Below, piece by piece: positions 10,382 through 20,250 of a stretch of 64,000 bases of DNA. Origin of the DNA: Astragalus membranaceus (taxonomy: Eukaryota; Streptophyta; Magnoliopsida; Fabales; Fabaceae). The position numbers were made by a program, and so were the translations under genes. The stretch is from NCBI GenBank assembly GCA_039519185.1, contig CM076846.1, positions 110,952,442 through 111,016,441 on the forward strand, in the 5' to 3' direction. Below the pieces are notes generated by a model. The model made no database searches, had not been told where the DNA came from, and saw nothing but the letters and a program-made list of their open reading frames with translations. The first letter of the stretch is position 1. Each line of letters begins with the position of its first letter.

Positions 10382-12809
10382 TCACCTCTCATAAAGAGTA
10401 ATGATTTTTTTAAAGGCATAAAGAGTAATGATATTTTTAATTTATTAACATTAAAAAAATGCATTACATATAAATTGATTCTTAATTTTCATAATCTGGA
10501 AACACAAATAAAGGTTAGTTTAGTTTTAAATTATTTTATTATTATTTTATTTCTGTTTTCAGTTAAAAACCGACTAAGACGATTATATTCTAAAATTGAA
10601 TATTAATAATAGTAATAATAATAACAATAATAATAAAATTGTTAATAGTTAAATCAGCAAAAAAAAAAATTGTTGAGATTGAGAATAGTATACCTGCCAA
10701 GTCTTTATCCTAAGACCATTGGTAGTGTCCCTAAGAAATGCTGTGTCCAAAATTACTTTTGTGACTACTCCAGTTGAGTTGTCTTTCCCAAGGCTTCCAA
10801 TGCTGTCAAAAAGTTATGTTAGCTAGAATAAAAAGGGAATAACTACTTTACCCAATAAGGGTTTCTAGTGTAGTGACAATATCATTTTATTTTTTACTTT
10901 GAGTTTGTTATCTTATGTTTGGTTGCACAAGTCACGTAAAAAATTAAAATTATGTTATGTGTGGTTCTTCTAACAAACTCTTCTAGAAACAAGAGGGTGA
11001 GGACCGCAACCATGACATCAATTTCTTCCGGTCAAAAGCGATTCTGGAGATATAAAATTGCTTTTAACATGTTTGAACGTTCTCCTGTAAAATTGATTTT
11101 GCCAATAGAATTAATTCTAACTTGAAGCTATGATTCGTAGCTTTTGCATCCAAAAGTGATTTTTATTCTCATTAAACTCACTTTTACTTGTAAAATGATA
11201 GATGAAACAAAAATATTCATTACGTGATGAAGTCTAACTATTTTTGTGTAGGAAATCTTTGTGCAACCATAAGGATCATAATTTTTAATATACCAAACAA
11301 ATATTCGCATGCCAGGAAAAAAAGTCTATGTATTTGATCTAAATTGAGACCAAATATATAGACTTTTTTACTTATATTTGAGACGAGAGAGAGAGAGAGA
11401 GTATTTTGAGAGACATGAAGATCACATGATACCTGATTCCGTGTCCCGGTCCACATTGAATTCTCTTCATTTTGATATTAGAGCTAGCATTAACAATTGA
11501 TATGCAATCATCCCCTGAATCATTAAGAAACCACAAAACACAAATGATGAGAATGTTCACGCATTTGTTAAACTAAATATGATTTTGAATAATACGAACC
11601 TGTTCCAATTTTGCAGTCCTGAACTATAACATTAGTTGATTCACTAATATGAATTCCATCAGTGTTTGGACTATCTCCAGGCGATGAAACTTTCACTCCA
11701 TTAATTCGAACAGAATCACATCGCGATATCGTAAAATGCATCTGTTGACTGTTCTGGATAGTTAGTCCTGTCACTTTTATACCCGAGCTTGTATCAATGG
11801 TTAATGCCTGCAATGAAATGACCCTTCAAACTTCAAACTATATTTACTTAAAATATATAGAATACAATAGTTGTTAAGAAAGTAGTTCTTGTTGTCAAAA
11901 AAAAAAAAAAAGTAGTTCTTACTGTTGGTGCACCTCTGCAAGGCTGTGAAGAAAGAAAAAACAGAAAGTTATTTCTTGCAATTGCAACATTAAGTTTTTA
12001 TAAACTTTACAAAATAACAAACTTTTGAAAAAATTATTACATTGGACTTGTTCTTTTTACAAGATGCTGCCCACCATTTGCTTCCTGAGCCATCAATGAC
12101 TCCATTACCTTGAAAAACAGTCTTATTCAATTTCGAGAAATCAAGCCAAACTCGTGGTAGTTTGGGATCCCAGTTCTTAGGTTCATCTGGAGCAACCAAG
12201 GTTCCATCAATCTAGAAATGCAAAAAACCATGTCAAATATCATTATGAGTCGAGTCGCGGATAAAACTGAAACTAAAAAATTTAAATATTTTTCTGTATG
12301 TATGAATCACCTGGATAATTAGCTTGTCTGCACAAGGACCTCTGAATTTGGTCGCGTTAACAAGGTAACGGCGTCCTTGAGGGATCAACAAAACAGATTT
12401 TGGTGTAGAGCAAGCTTTTTCCCATGCTTTTTGAAGAGCCTGATAATCACACCAACAGAATAGAGAATGAACAGAACTTTATCTTTGGTTTAAAGTGCAT
12501 GTTGAGCATAAAAAAGTTACTATAAACAATGATATGCATTTGTAAGTGTAAAAAAGTTACCTCAGTATCATCAGATTCTCCATTTCCAGCAGCACCAAAG
12601 CTATCAATATTAACAAGAACCTTTCCACCACGCTCGCTTGTCCACGAAGGGATGTCAGAAATTTCTACATCAGTATCTTCCTCTGTGTCCACCGCGAGGC
12701 TGTTAAGTTCTTCGAACATGCCGAAGTTGTCAAACATCATGCTTCCTGAAACTCCATGAGTCGCCGCTATCAGCAAACTGAATAAGGAAACCAAGAAGAA
12801 TTTTTCCAT
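8468..12809 (-). CDS. Polygalacturonase (glycosyl hydrolase family 28), nine exons
   Basis: Coding exons by my splice reading are 12561-12809, 12311-12439, 12041-12211, 11923-11943, 11600-11807, 11433-11514, 10694-10802, 9475-9591 and 8468-8764, all with GT-AG introns. They sum to 1383 nt, an open frame of 460 residues plus stop. GH28 enzymes hydrolyse alpha-1,4-galacturonosyl bonds of pectin in the cell wall. All four family motifs are present in order: SPNTDGIHI, GDDCISI, GPGHGIS and RIKTWQ. These include the catalytic aspartates, the conserved histidine and the substrate-binding RIK. The start at 12809 (MEKFFLV...) begins a hydrophobic signal peptide, followed by a propeptide-like stretch. 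The frame continues upstream to 12836 but without an ATG. Exon 4 is only 21 nt (residues PCRGAPT). The organisation and the GHGISIGSLG motif suggest an endo-polygalacturonase. Substrate preference and expression cannot be read from sequence. Confidence 0.93.
8825..9255. mobile_element. MITE in last intron of the polygalacturonase gene (outer element)
   Basis: The ends form an imperfect inverted repeat: aagagtaaatagccattgac at the left, and on the opposite strand aagggtaaatagtcatt at the right. A 5-bp direct repeat gaatt flanks it (8820-8824 and 9256-9260). It is interrupted by another element at 9003-9196. It lies entirely within the intron 8765-9474 and is expected to be spliced out. Confidence 0.55.
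9003..9196. mobile_element. Nested hAT-like MITE, 194 bp
   Basis: The termini are inverted (cagtgtt at the left, aacactg at the right), and the interior is rich in repeated atagcggt/gccgctat phrases. It is flanked by 8-bp direct repeats with one mismatch (ccggtgac at 8995-9002, ccagtgac at 9197-9204), as expected for the hAT superfamily. It sits inside the outer MITE and so is younger. Confidence 0.6.
10351..10376. repeat. Short (TA)n tract in intron
   Basis: TA dinucleotide run in the long intron between polygalacturonase exons 7 and 8. The rest of that intron (9592-10693) is AT-rich, with no recognised element. Confidence 0.7.
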
Positions 12810-12879
12810 ATTTTGCTCTTGTTGGCTATGTTGCAAAAATAGCTTGATTTGATTAATGTGGATGAATACTTTGGTTATA

Positions 12880-12886
12880 ATTTATA
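12880..12886 (-). promoter_or_regulatory. TATA box of the polygalacturonase gene
   Basis: TATAAAT on the minus strand, about 70 bp upstream of the ATG at 12809. This is a plausible core promoter position with a 5' leader of about 40 nt. Transcription start not verified. Confidence 0.55.
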
Positions 12887-12889
12887 TGC

Positions 12890-13443
12890 ATAGATTAGCT
12901 GTTGAAAAATGAAGGATTTGGAGAGGGCTTTATGGCTTGGCTTGTAAGTGGATGAAGGTGTTACATTTTCTACATGCCTACACTTAAAGTACAAGACATA
13001 TTTTTTTTGTAATATTTTGCTTTACTCATCAACCAATTAAAGAACTCAATAGTAATAGTAACAGGTGCACTATCTCCACTTTCCCTTCCTGAAAGAGAAG
13101 TGAAGAGTCTTATTGCATATTCCAGTCTATGAAAAATTCCATTTTGTATATAAGCATATAATAGAATGATATACACAAAAAGGGGGTGGCAAATTATTTT
13201 TCTATTTTAGGATACCCCAGTTAGTTACACCAAACAAGGGAACACAATTGCCGACCTTCATTTTCTTGGCATGCCACTAAAAACTCCATTTCAAAAGAAA
13301 CCTTTCCCTTAAAATTTAGGATACCCTGAATAGACAAGACCATACCATACCTTAAAATTTGCCATGATTGTTTTTTTCTTCTTGTGTGAATAATCAGCAA
13401 TCCACATGATGTTTCATCAATTCAGGAACTTCAATTTCTGCAG
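12890..13443. other. Spacer between polygalacturonase promoter and PPR gene 3' end
   Basis: Both flanking genes are on the minus strand, so this 0.55-kb gap holds the polygalacturonase promoter and the PPR 3' flank. No other gene was recognised. Confidence 0.4.
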
Positions 13444-15426
13444 TCATTGTCTTATCTCAATTAAACTACAACCAATCTCTCTAGTCATCCTCCTTGCTAG
13501 AGCAACTTCTCTAATTTGTCTCGACTCATCGAATTTCCCTATCTCGGCGTAAAAGTTCGATGCTTGCAACCACACTGCAGGATCATCTGGATCTAGCTTA
13601 ACGATCACTTGTGCTGCTCTTGTTCCAACCTCTTCATTCTTATGAACCCTGCAACTTTGCAGCAAAGAGCTCCACATAATACAGTCTCCTTTTCCTGGTG
13701 TTTGGAGTAGAAACTCTTTCGCTTCATGTAGACGTCCTGCGCGGCATAGAAGATCCACCATGCATGAAAAATGCCGTCGATCTGGATGAACCCTGTGAAC
13801 CGATTTCATTGAGTTAAAGATCGTTCTTCCTTCTTCAACCAGCCCAGTGTGACTACACCCCGTTAACGCGCATAAGAAAGTAACCTCATCAGGTTTTAAG
13901 CCTTTCTCAATCATATCATGAAGTACTAAAAGTCCTTCTTTCGCCATTCCATTTCGAGCGTATCCATTAATCATAGATGTGAAGCAAATCGCATTTGGGG
14001 AAGGAATGGTCTTAAAAATCTTATTAGAAAGTTCAACATGTCCGCATCTTGAATATGCATCCATAAGGGAACAAACAACAGCTGCATTTCCTTCAACTCC
14101 AGATTTCAATACAAAACAATGAAGTAACTGAGAACTCGCGAAGCTTGTCGAAGCGGACATTGATAATGCCTTTAGTGTGGTAGAGAAGGTTACTTCATCT
14201 GGCTTAAGACCTTCATCAACCATTAAACCAAACAATTCCACCACATCTTCATTGCCACCACAATGAGACAAAGATGTCATCAATGAGTTGCAACACTCCA
14301 AATTTCTCTTAGGAAGGCAATAAAATACAGCCACAGAACTCTCAATGTCACAGCATTTTCCATACATATCAATCAAAGCAGATTGAACATGCACACTCCC
14401 TTCATCAAAACCCAATTTCAATACACAACAATGAATCTGCTTCCCTAATCCAACATCTTCATTTCTACTGCATAAATTCAAGAAACCAACGAATGAATGA
14501 ACCGATGGCCTGTGTCCCCACATTTGCATAAGAGTAAACAACTTCAAAGCATCAAGTAACAAATTGTTATCTGCATAAACATGAACCAAAGAGTTCCATG
14601 AAATAACATCCTCAATTGGTATTTCTTCAAAACACTTCCTTGCACTAACATAACACCCACATGAAGAGTAAAAATCCACCAAAGCATTACTAACAAAAAC
14701 ATTAAATTCCACCAAACCCATCTTCAAAATACAACCTTGAAGCCTCTTCCCTTCATACAACCTTCTTTGGCTACCAAACCCCCTAAGCAAATAACAAAAA
14801 GTAACCCCATTCGGCTTCACACCTTCTAAACACATCCTAGAGTAAAATCCAATCATATCTTCCACACAACCCAGTTCACAAAACCCACGAAACATTACAT
14901 TCCAAATAGCCAAATTTCTCTCAGGCAACTCATCAAACAATTTCAATGCCACCCCACTTAGCCCTACACGCATGTAGAAACCAACAAGTGCACCACCAAT
15001 GAACACATTCCATAAAAATCCTAACTTCACCACCTTACAATGCACCTGAACAGCTTCTCTAATAAACCCAGAATTGGTGCAAAGAGCTATAACAGAAGTG
15101 AACGTGGTTGATGATTCTCTTATTCCAAATAAACCCATTTCCACATAGAGATGAAGAGCATGTTCCGGTGGCAAACTAGACGATGAAATGAGCAAGTTGT
15201 AGGTGACTGTGTCACGCATTGGCATGTTGTGGAACACTGTCAGTGCAGAGTTTGTGTTATTTGACTTTATGAAACCATCGATTTCGCGATTGTTAAGGTA
15301 GATATAGTTACTGAGATTGTTGTGATAGGGAATCAATGTGGTTGAAGGTATTTGATGTTGTAGCATTGGTTTACATGTTGTTATGGCTCTTACGAAGGAG
15401 TTTTTGAGTTTCAATTTGGGAGACAT
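13444..15426 (-). CDS. Pentatricopeptide repeat protein, PLS class with E domain
   Basis: Single-exon frame of 660 residues starting at ATG 15424-15426. It contains about 15 degenerate 31-36-residue PPR motifs, such as NALVDFYSSCG-, DVISWNSLVHVYA- and PDEVTFL-type blocks, from about residue 45 to 560. An E/E+ type C-terminal region follows (MWSSLLQSCRVHKNEEVG ... GCSLIEI). There is no DYW deaminase domain. The N-terminus is basic and serine/threonine-rich, which suits mitochondrial or plastid targeting. PPR proteins bind single-stranded organellar RNA; E-class members usually act in C-to-U editing or transcript maturation. The RNA target cannot be inferred here. The gene is intact, with no internal stops. 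A Mutator-like insertion begins 11 bp upstream of the ATG, so it has displaced most of the original 5' leader and promoter. Confidence 0.93.
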   Translation of the reverse strand: MSPKLKLKNSFVRAITTCKPMLQHQIPSTTLIPYHNNLSNYIYLNNREIDGFIKSNNTNSALTVFHNMPMRDTVTYNLLISSSSLPPEHALHLYVEMGLFGIRESSTTFTSVIALCTNSGFIREAVQVHCKVVKLGFLWNVFIGGALVGFYMRVGLSGVALKLFDELPERNLAIWNVMFRGFCELGCVEDMIGFYSRMCLEGVKPNGVTFCYLLRGFGSQRRLYEGKRLQGCILKMGLVEFNVFVSNALVDFYSSCGCYVSARKCFEEIPIEDVISWNSLVHVYADNNLLLDALKLFTLMQMWGHRPSVHSFVGFLNLCSRNEDVGLGKQIHCCVLKLGFDEGSVHVQSALIDMYGKCCDIESSVAVFYCLPKRNLECCNSLMTSLSHCGGNEDVVELFGLMVDEGLKPDEVTFSTTLKALSMSASTSFASSQLLHCFVLKSGVEGNAAVVCSLMDAYSRCGHVELSNKIFKTIPSPNAICFTSMINGYARNGMAKEGLLVLHDMIEKGLKPDEVTFLCALTGCSHTGLVEEGRTIFNSMKSVHRVHPDRRHFSCMVDLLCRAGRLHEAKEFLLQTPGKGDCIMWSSLLQSCRVHKNEEVGTRAAQVIVKLDPDDPAVWLQASNFYAEIGKFDESRQIREVALARRMTREIGCSLIEIRQ

Positions 15427-15799
15427 TATTGCTATGATTTTTTCTTAGATCATCATATCACTATATAAAACCACCCCCCCCCCCCCATCAGACCCTGCGA
15501 AAAGACGAAAATACCCTTAAAATTTTTATAAATTTACAAAACATTTACCATTTTTCACTTGTATCTGTTTGACCAGAAAGTTTCCTGAGATAATCAGATT
15601 TACCATTCAGAGAGCTATTTCCGATTTGCCATCGGATTTACCATCGGATCTACATACATCCGATCTTCCTCAGAGTCAACAGAAATAGTAAGTCGGATCT
15701 AGCTATATCCGATTTCCCCACCGTATCTACCTATATCCGATTTCGCATCGGATATAGCTAGATCCGATTTGTGTTTTATTTTTGTTTAAAAATTTGTTT

Positions 15800-16318
15800 T
15801 TTATCCCAGTGTCCAATAGGTATCGAGGGGAGTCCTCGGTTCAGGCCTCGCAATCTGCTCCCAATACACGCACCCGTCATAGGATTGCGGGACATGCGTC
15901 TACCCGGTGTAGCCGACAACAGCAGTATCAGCAGGTGGAGGAGGCCCCAGACTATCACTATGAGGAGGGCCAGCAGGGGCACCCTTTTGATGAGCATTCT
16001 ATGTCTGAGGACCATTCTATGCCCGAGGACTACCAGCAGCGGTATTATCAGCAGCAGTACTACTTATCCTGCTGAGGAGTTGGGTCAGGTTGCTCCACAC
16101 TACTTACATTGGTATGTGAGAGCATCTATTCCTAGACTCTTACGGGTTGCATCACCACCACCACCAGTACAGCCAGCTGCACCACCAGTACAGCCAGATT
16201 TGCTCGAGATTGTGGAGGAGGAGATACGGAGGGGGCTTTGGAGCGGAGACATTAGGATGGGTAGTCAGACATACGCTCGCCTCACGCGGTTACTGGATAT
16301 GCTACCAAGGCGTGACTA
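15800..16318 (+). pseudogene. C-terminal remnant of plant-mobile-domain-like protein (probable)
   Basis: Two overlapping frames carry a Q/Y/E-rich segment (about 15800-16072) and then a segment with VAPHYLHWYVRASIPRLLR, Pro-Val-Gln repeats and a C-terminal TYARLTRLLDMLP. From memory these resemble the C-terminal part of plant mobile domain (PMD/MAIN-like) proteins that travel with Mutator-like transposons. The frame switch between the halves means a frameshift, and the PMD core itself is absent. Family assignment is tentative. Confidence 0.4.
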
Positions 16319-16480
16319 GGGGGTTTTGTGGGATTGTAGGTTTGAACTATTTTTTTATGACTTGATTCTTATTATTTCTTGTTTATTATATTTGTGGAGT
16401 TTCATTAAAATTTCGATTTCATTCATGCGATAAAAGATAAAACATAACCAACTACAATAACAATAGACAGATACATTTTC

Positions 16481-16888
16481 CTAAAATTTTGGTTCTCGAA
16501 CACGATGTAAAATCTCATTCACACTTCGTTGAGTTTCCACGTACAGCTCCAACGACTTATACCCCTGAAGCATGTCATGGATGTTTAACATGTTTGCCAC
16601 GTCTTCGTCAGTCTTGATTGTCATGGACGAGAAGGAAATGCGGCCATCGTCTCTAAGATAGGGTTTGCGATAAGTGATACTAGTGACGTCACGGTCGTCA
16701 CCAGTCACTTGAACTTTGGACCACACTTTATCCTTCAAACTTTCAAACCCCATGCCGCAGTGGATTCTGCATAACACCGGCTGAGGACTCCAGAAGTGGA
16801 CACCATCTTCTCTCATCGTGATTTGGCCCTGATGATGTATACCGCAAAGCCTATTGTCATCTGAGCGTTGAGTGAGGCATATCTCCAT
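16481..16888 (-). CDS. Small ORF, Mutator transposase N-terminal-domain-like (135 aa)
   Basis: Intact 135-residue frame from ATG 16886-16888 (MEICLTQ...) to the stop at 16481; the frame is open further upstream, but that part lies in the leader. The middle segment YRKPYLRDDGRISFSSMTIK followed by TDEDVANMLNIHDML and a final LELYVETQ resembles the PB1-like N-terminal domain found ahead of plant Mutator-like transposases. No zinc-finger or catalytic transposase domain follows. A TATA box lies about 70 bp upstream. It could be a leftover exon, or an expressed short protein kept inside the element. Function unknown. Confidence 0.5.
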   Translation of the reverse strand: MEICLTQRSDDNRLCGIHHQGQITMREDGVHFWSPQPVLCRIHCGMGFESLKDKVWSKVQVTGDDRDVTSITYRKPYLRDDGRISFSSMTIKTDEDVANMLNIHDMLQGYKSLELYVETQRSVNEILHRVREPKF

Positions 16889-16956
16889 TTTGGATGAGTG
16901 AAATAAGCAAGTGAGAGTGAAATTTTTGAGTGAAAAGAATGAGGTTGGCAATGGGT

Positions 16957-16963
16957 ATTTATA
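16957..16963 (-). promoter_or_regulatory. TATA box of the 135-aa element ORF
   Basis: TATAAAT on the minus strand, 69 bp upstream of the ATG at 16888, followed by a C/T-rich leader. Good core-promoter geometry inside the transposon. Confidence 0.5.
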
Positions 16964-17903
16964 GAATTCGTCAATGATTATCAACCGTTGATATTGTCGG
17001 TGCAATCTACACCGTTGATCAACATTGGCAGTCAAATCCTACCCGTCGAATTTAGTGCAAATCGGATTTACCTATCAGGGAGGTAAATCCGATTTGCATT
17101 TTAACAAAGCGGACATCCCCCCACTGATAGGTATATCCGCTTTGTTAATTGCAAAGCGGATTTAACTATCAGGGAGGTAAATCCGATTTGCATTTTAACA
17201 AAGCGGACATACCCACACTGATAGGTATATCCGCTTTTATATTTTAATAAATCGGATCTACCTCACTAAAGGCAGATCCGATTCCCCCCCCCCCCCCCCC
17301 CCCACTAATTCAAATCAGATATACGTAAATCCGCCTTTAACCAGGGGTATTTTTGTCTTAAAATTTCTTGTGGGGGTATATAGTGATATTATGGGGGTAC
17401 AAAAATACCCTATTGCTATGAGTCTCTCTGAGCATGTACTTTGCAATGGTTTGGTTAAGGTTGTCATCTAAAGAAACTGATTCTCTTACGGCCCAAAATG
17501 CTGATGAAGAGCCCAGTTATGATGAAGAGGAGTATCCAATTCCACCAACATGGGCTAAGAGAAACCAGGCCAAGCCCAAATGGACTAGAGACTATCTCAT
17601 GTCTCTTAAATGAACTTTGGTTACTAGCTGATTGTTGAATCTTATATTCTCATTTTGTTTTCTTCTGCTTTTGTCCTTTTCAATTATAATGACTCAGCTA
17701 TCATTGGATACTGAGGATAAGAAGGACAGCTCTCACTAGGCTAGCCATAGCTGTCACTAGGTTTCCTTATATGTACCAAGAATGAAGGGAATGATTCACC
17801 AAGCAATTAATGAGAAATCGTATTGTCTCTGTTGTTGTCATAGTGTTTTAACTTTCCATTTGTTCTTTTGAAATTGTGCTTTCCCTTCTCAGCCACCACC
17901 AAA

Positions 17904-20250
17904 GCACCGATTCTTGCAAGCCATGACCAAGGCACCGATTCTTGCAAGCCATGACCAAGGCACTGATTCTTGCACTTCCAGATTTCTCACAAGACTTCGT
18001 TCTGGAAACTGATGCTTCAGGGATTGGCATGGGAGCTGTCCTCATTCAAAATGGCCACCCTATTTCTTATTTCAGCAAGAAATTCTGCCCCAAGTTGCTG
18101 AATTCTTCAACTTATGTCAGAGAATTGTGTGTCATCACTGTTGCGGTTAAAAAATGGAGGACTTATTTGCTGGGCAGAAAATTCATTATCTATACAGATC
18201 AAAGAAGTCTCCGTGAGCTCATGACTTAGATAATTTAGACACCAGAGCAACAATTCTATCTTTCAAAGTTATTGGGCTATTTCTATGACATTGTCTATAA
18301 TCCTGGAGCACAAAACCGTGTTGCTGATGCCCTCTTAAGGATTCACGGCAGCCCTGCTACATGTCTAGCAATCACCACAGCTCAATGGGCTTTCCTTGAA
18401 AAATTGGAGAAGGCCTTGCTCCCTGATCCTACTACAAAGGCTCTGATGCATCGCATCCAACAGAATCCGGATTTACATCCAGATTATCAAGTTAAACAGA
18501 ATTTGCCCTTTTATAATGATAAATTGTTTATCCCTAATTCTGCTGATATCAAAACAATGCTACTTGAAGAATTTCATTCATCTCAATTAGGGGGGCACAG
18601 TGGGATTACTAAGACCTATGGCCGTATGAAGGAAAATGTTTTTTGGGTAGGTATGAAAAAGGACATTACTGCTTTTATCAATGCTTGCTCTATTTGCCAA
18701 ATGACCAAGACACCAAATCACCTACCTTATGGCCTTCTTCAACCCCTGCCAATACCATCTGCTGTGTGGGAAGATATATCCCTAGATTTTATTGTAGGGC
18801 TCCCTTCTTTCCAAAATTACACTACTATTTTAATTGTAGTGGATAGGTTTTCCAAAGCTGCTCATTTTGGTAAATTAACCACTAATTACACTGCTGTTCA
18901 TGTTGCTGATCTGTTTGCTTCTATGGTTTGTAAACTTCATGGTATGCCCAAAAGTATGGTGTCTGACAGGGATCCCATTTTTCTAAGCCATTTTTGGCAG
19001 GAATTATTTCACTTAAGTGGCACCAAATTAAGAATGTCATCTGCCTTTCACCCTCAAAGTGATGGTCAGACAGAGATAGTCAATAAGGCACTGCAGCAAT
19101 ACCTCTGTTGTTTTGTTTTTGATCATCCAACCAAATGGGGAAAACTATTGCATTGGGCAGAGTGGCACTACAACACAAGCATTCATTCTGCCACGGAGTA
19201 TAGTCCTTATGAGATTGTATATGGCAAGCCTCCTCCATCATTGCCTCAATATGTTTTAGGCTCTACAAACTTAGAAGCTGTGGAAACTGAGTTTACTACA
19301 AGAGCTGCCATTCTTGATGCTCTTAAAACAAAACTGTTGAAAGCTCAACAGGATATGAAGGATCAGGCTGACAAAAAGAGGCTGCCACACTCCTTTAAGG
19401 TGGGGGACTTGGTCTTCATCAAATTGAGACCTTATAGACAAAGTTCAATAGGTGCTCAGAGAACTCATAAGCTTTCAAAGATATATTATGGCCCTTTTGA
19501 ACTAGTCAAGGCTGTGGGAGACGTTGCTTTTGAGGTGGATCTGCCTGCAAATAGCAAGATTCATCGTGTTCTTCATGTGTCTCAGCTCAAACCATGTAAG
19601 GATCCAACTGCATCACCCTTAAAACTGCCTGCTGCTGCTAAAGAAAATTCCCCTGTTATCAAACCAGCTGTTGTTTTAGACTAGCGTCTGCATAATAACT
19701 TCACTGAAATTCTAGTTCAATGGGAAGGACTCTACCCAGAAGATGCAACTTGGGAGAGTTTGATTGACATGAAGAAAACTTATCCAGCTCTACACCTTGA
19801 GGACAAGGTGCCTGTCCATGGAGAAGCAGATGTTACAGCCCAAAATGTTGATGAAGAGCCCAATTATGATGAAGAGGAGTATCCAATTCCACCAACAAGG
19901 GCTAAGAGAAACCAGGCCAAGCCCAAATGGACTAGAGACTATCACATGTCTCTTAAATGAACTTTGGTTACTAGCTGATTGTTGAATCTTATATTCCCAT
20001 TTTGTTTTCTTTTGCCTTTGTCCTTTTCAATTATAATGACTCAGCTATCATTGGATACTGAGGATAAGAAGGACATATGTCACTAGGCTAGCCACAGCTG
20101 TCACTAGGTTTCCTTATATGTACCAAGAATGAAGGGAATGATTCACCAAGCAATTAATGAGAAATCGTATTGTCTCTGTTGTTGTCATAGTGTTTTAACT
20201 TTCCATTTGTTCTTTTGAAATTGTGCTTTCCCTTCTCAGCCACCACCAAA
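17904..20250 (+). pseudogene. Array unit 1: RNase H - integrase - chromodomain, broken
   Basis: One continuous frame from 17942 to 19960 is interrupted by TAG at 18227, 18236 and 19682. In order it shows the end of RT and RNase H (FVLETDASGIGMGAVL, YFSKKFCPKL, YTDQRSLREL), the integrase HHCC finger (HSSQLGGHSG ... CSICQ), the integrase core with D (VVDRFSKAAH), D (VSDRDPIF) and E (SDGQTEIVNK), a GPY-type C-terminal domain (YYGPFELVK), and a chromodomain (VQWEGLYPEDATWES). This order is that of plant chromoviruses (Ty3/gypsy); Reina-like by general appearance. Gag, protease and most RT are absent. Confidence 0.88.

Larger units (their letters stand above)
15438..17410. mobile_element. Defective Mutator-like element, 1973 bp, with 11-bp target duplication
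   Basis: The element is flanked by perfect 11-bp direct repeats (tattgctatga, 15427-15437 and 17411-17421). Near the left end is atatcactatata followed by a run of 13 C; near the right end is the inverted tatatagtgatat, with a run of 20 C further in. Both subterminal regions (15596-15778 and 17050-17290) are packed with variants of atcggatttacc/ggtaaatccgat in both orientations, typical of transposase-binding subterminal repeats. It carries two convergent coding remnants (15800-16318 plus; 16481-16888 minus). Superfamily is inferred from target-duplication length and the N-terminal-like ORF. Confidence 0.7.

Noticed and set aside
12529..12759. 76-codon plus frame over polygalacturonase exon 1
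   Set aside because: Antisense shadow of the real exon.
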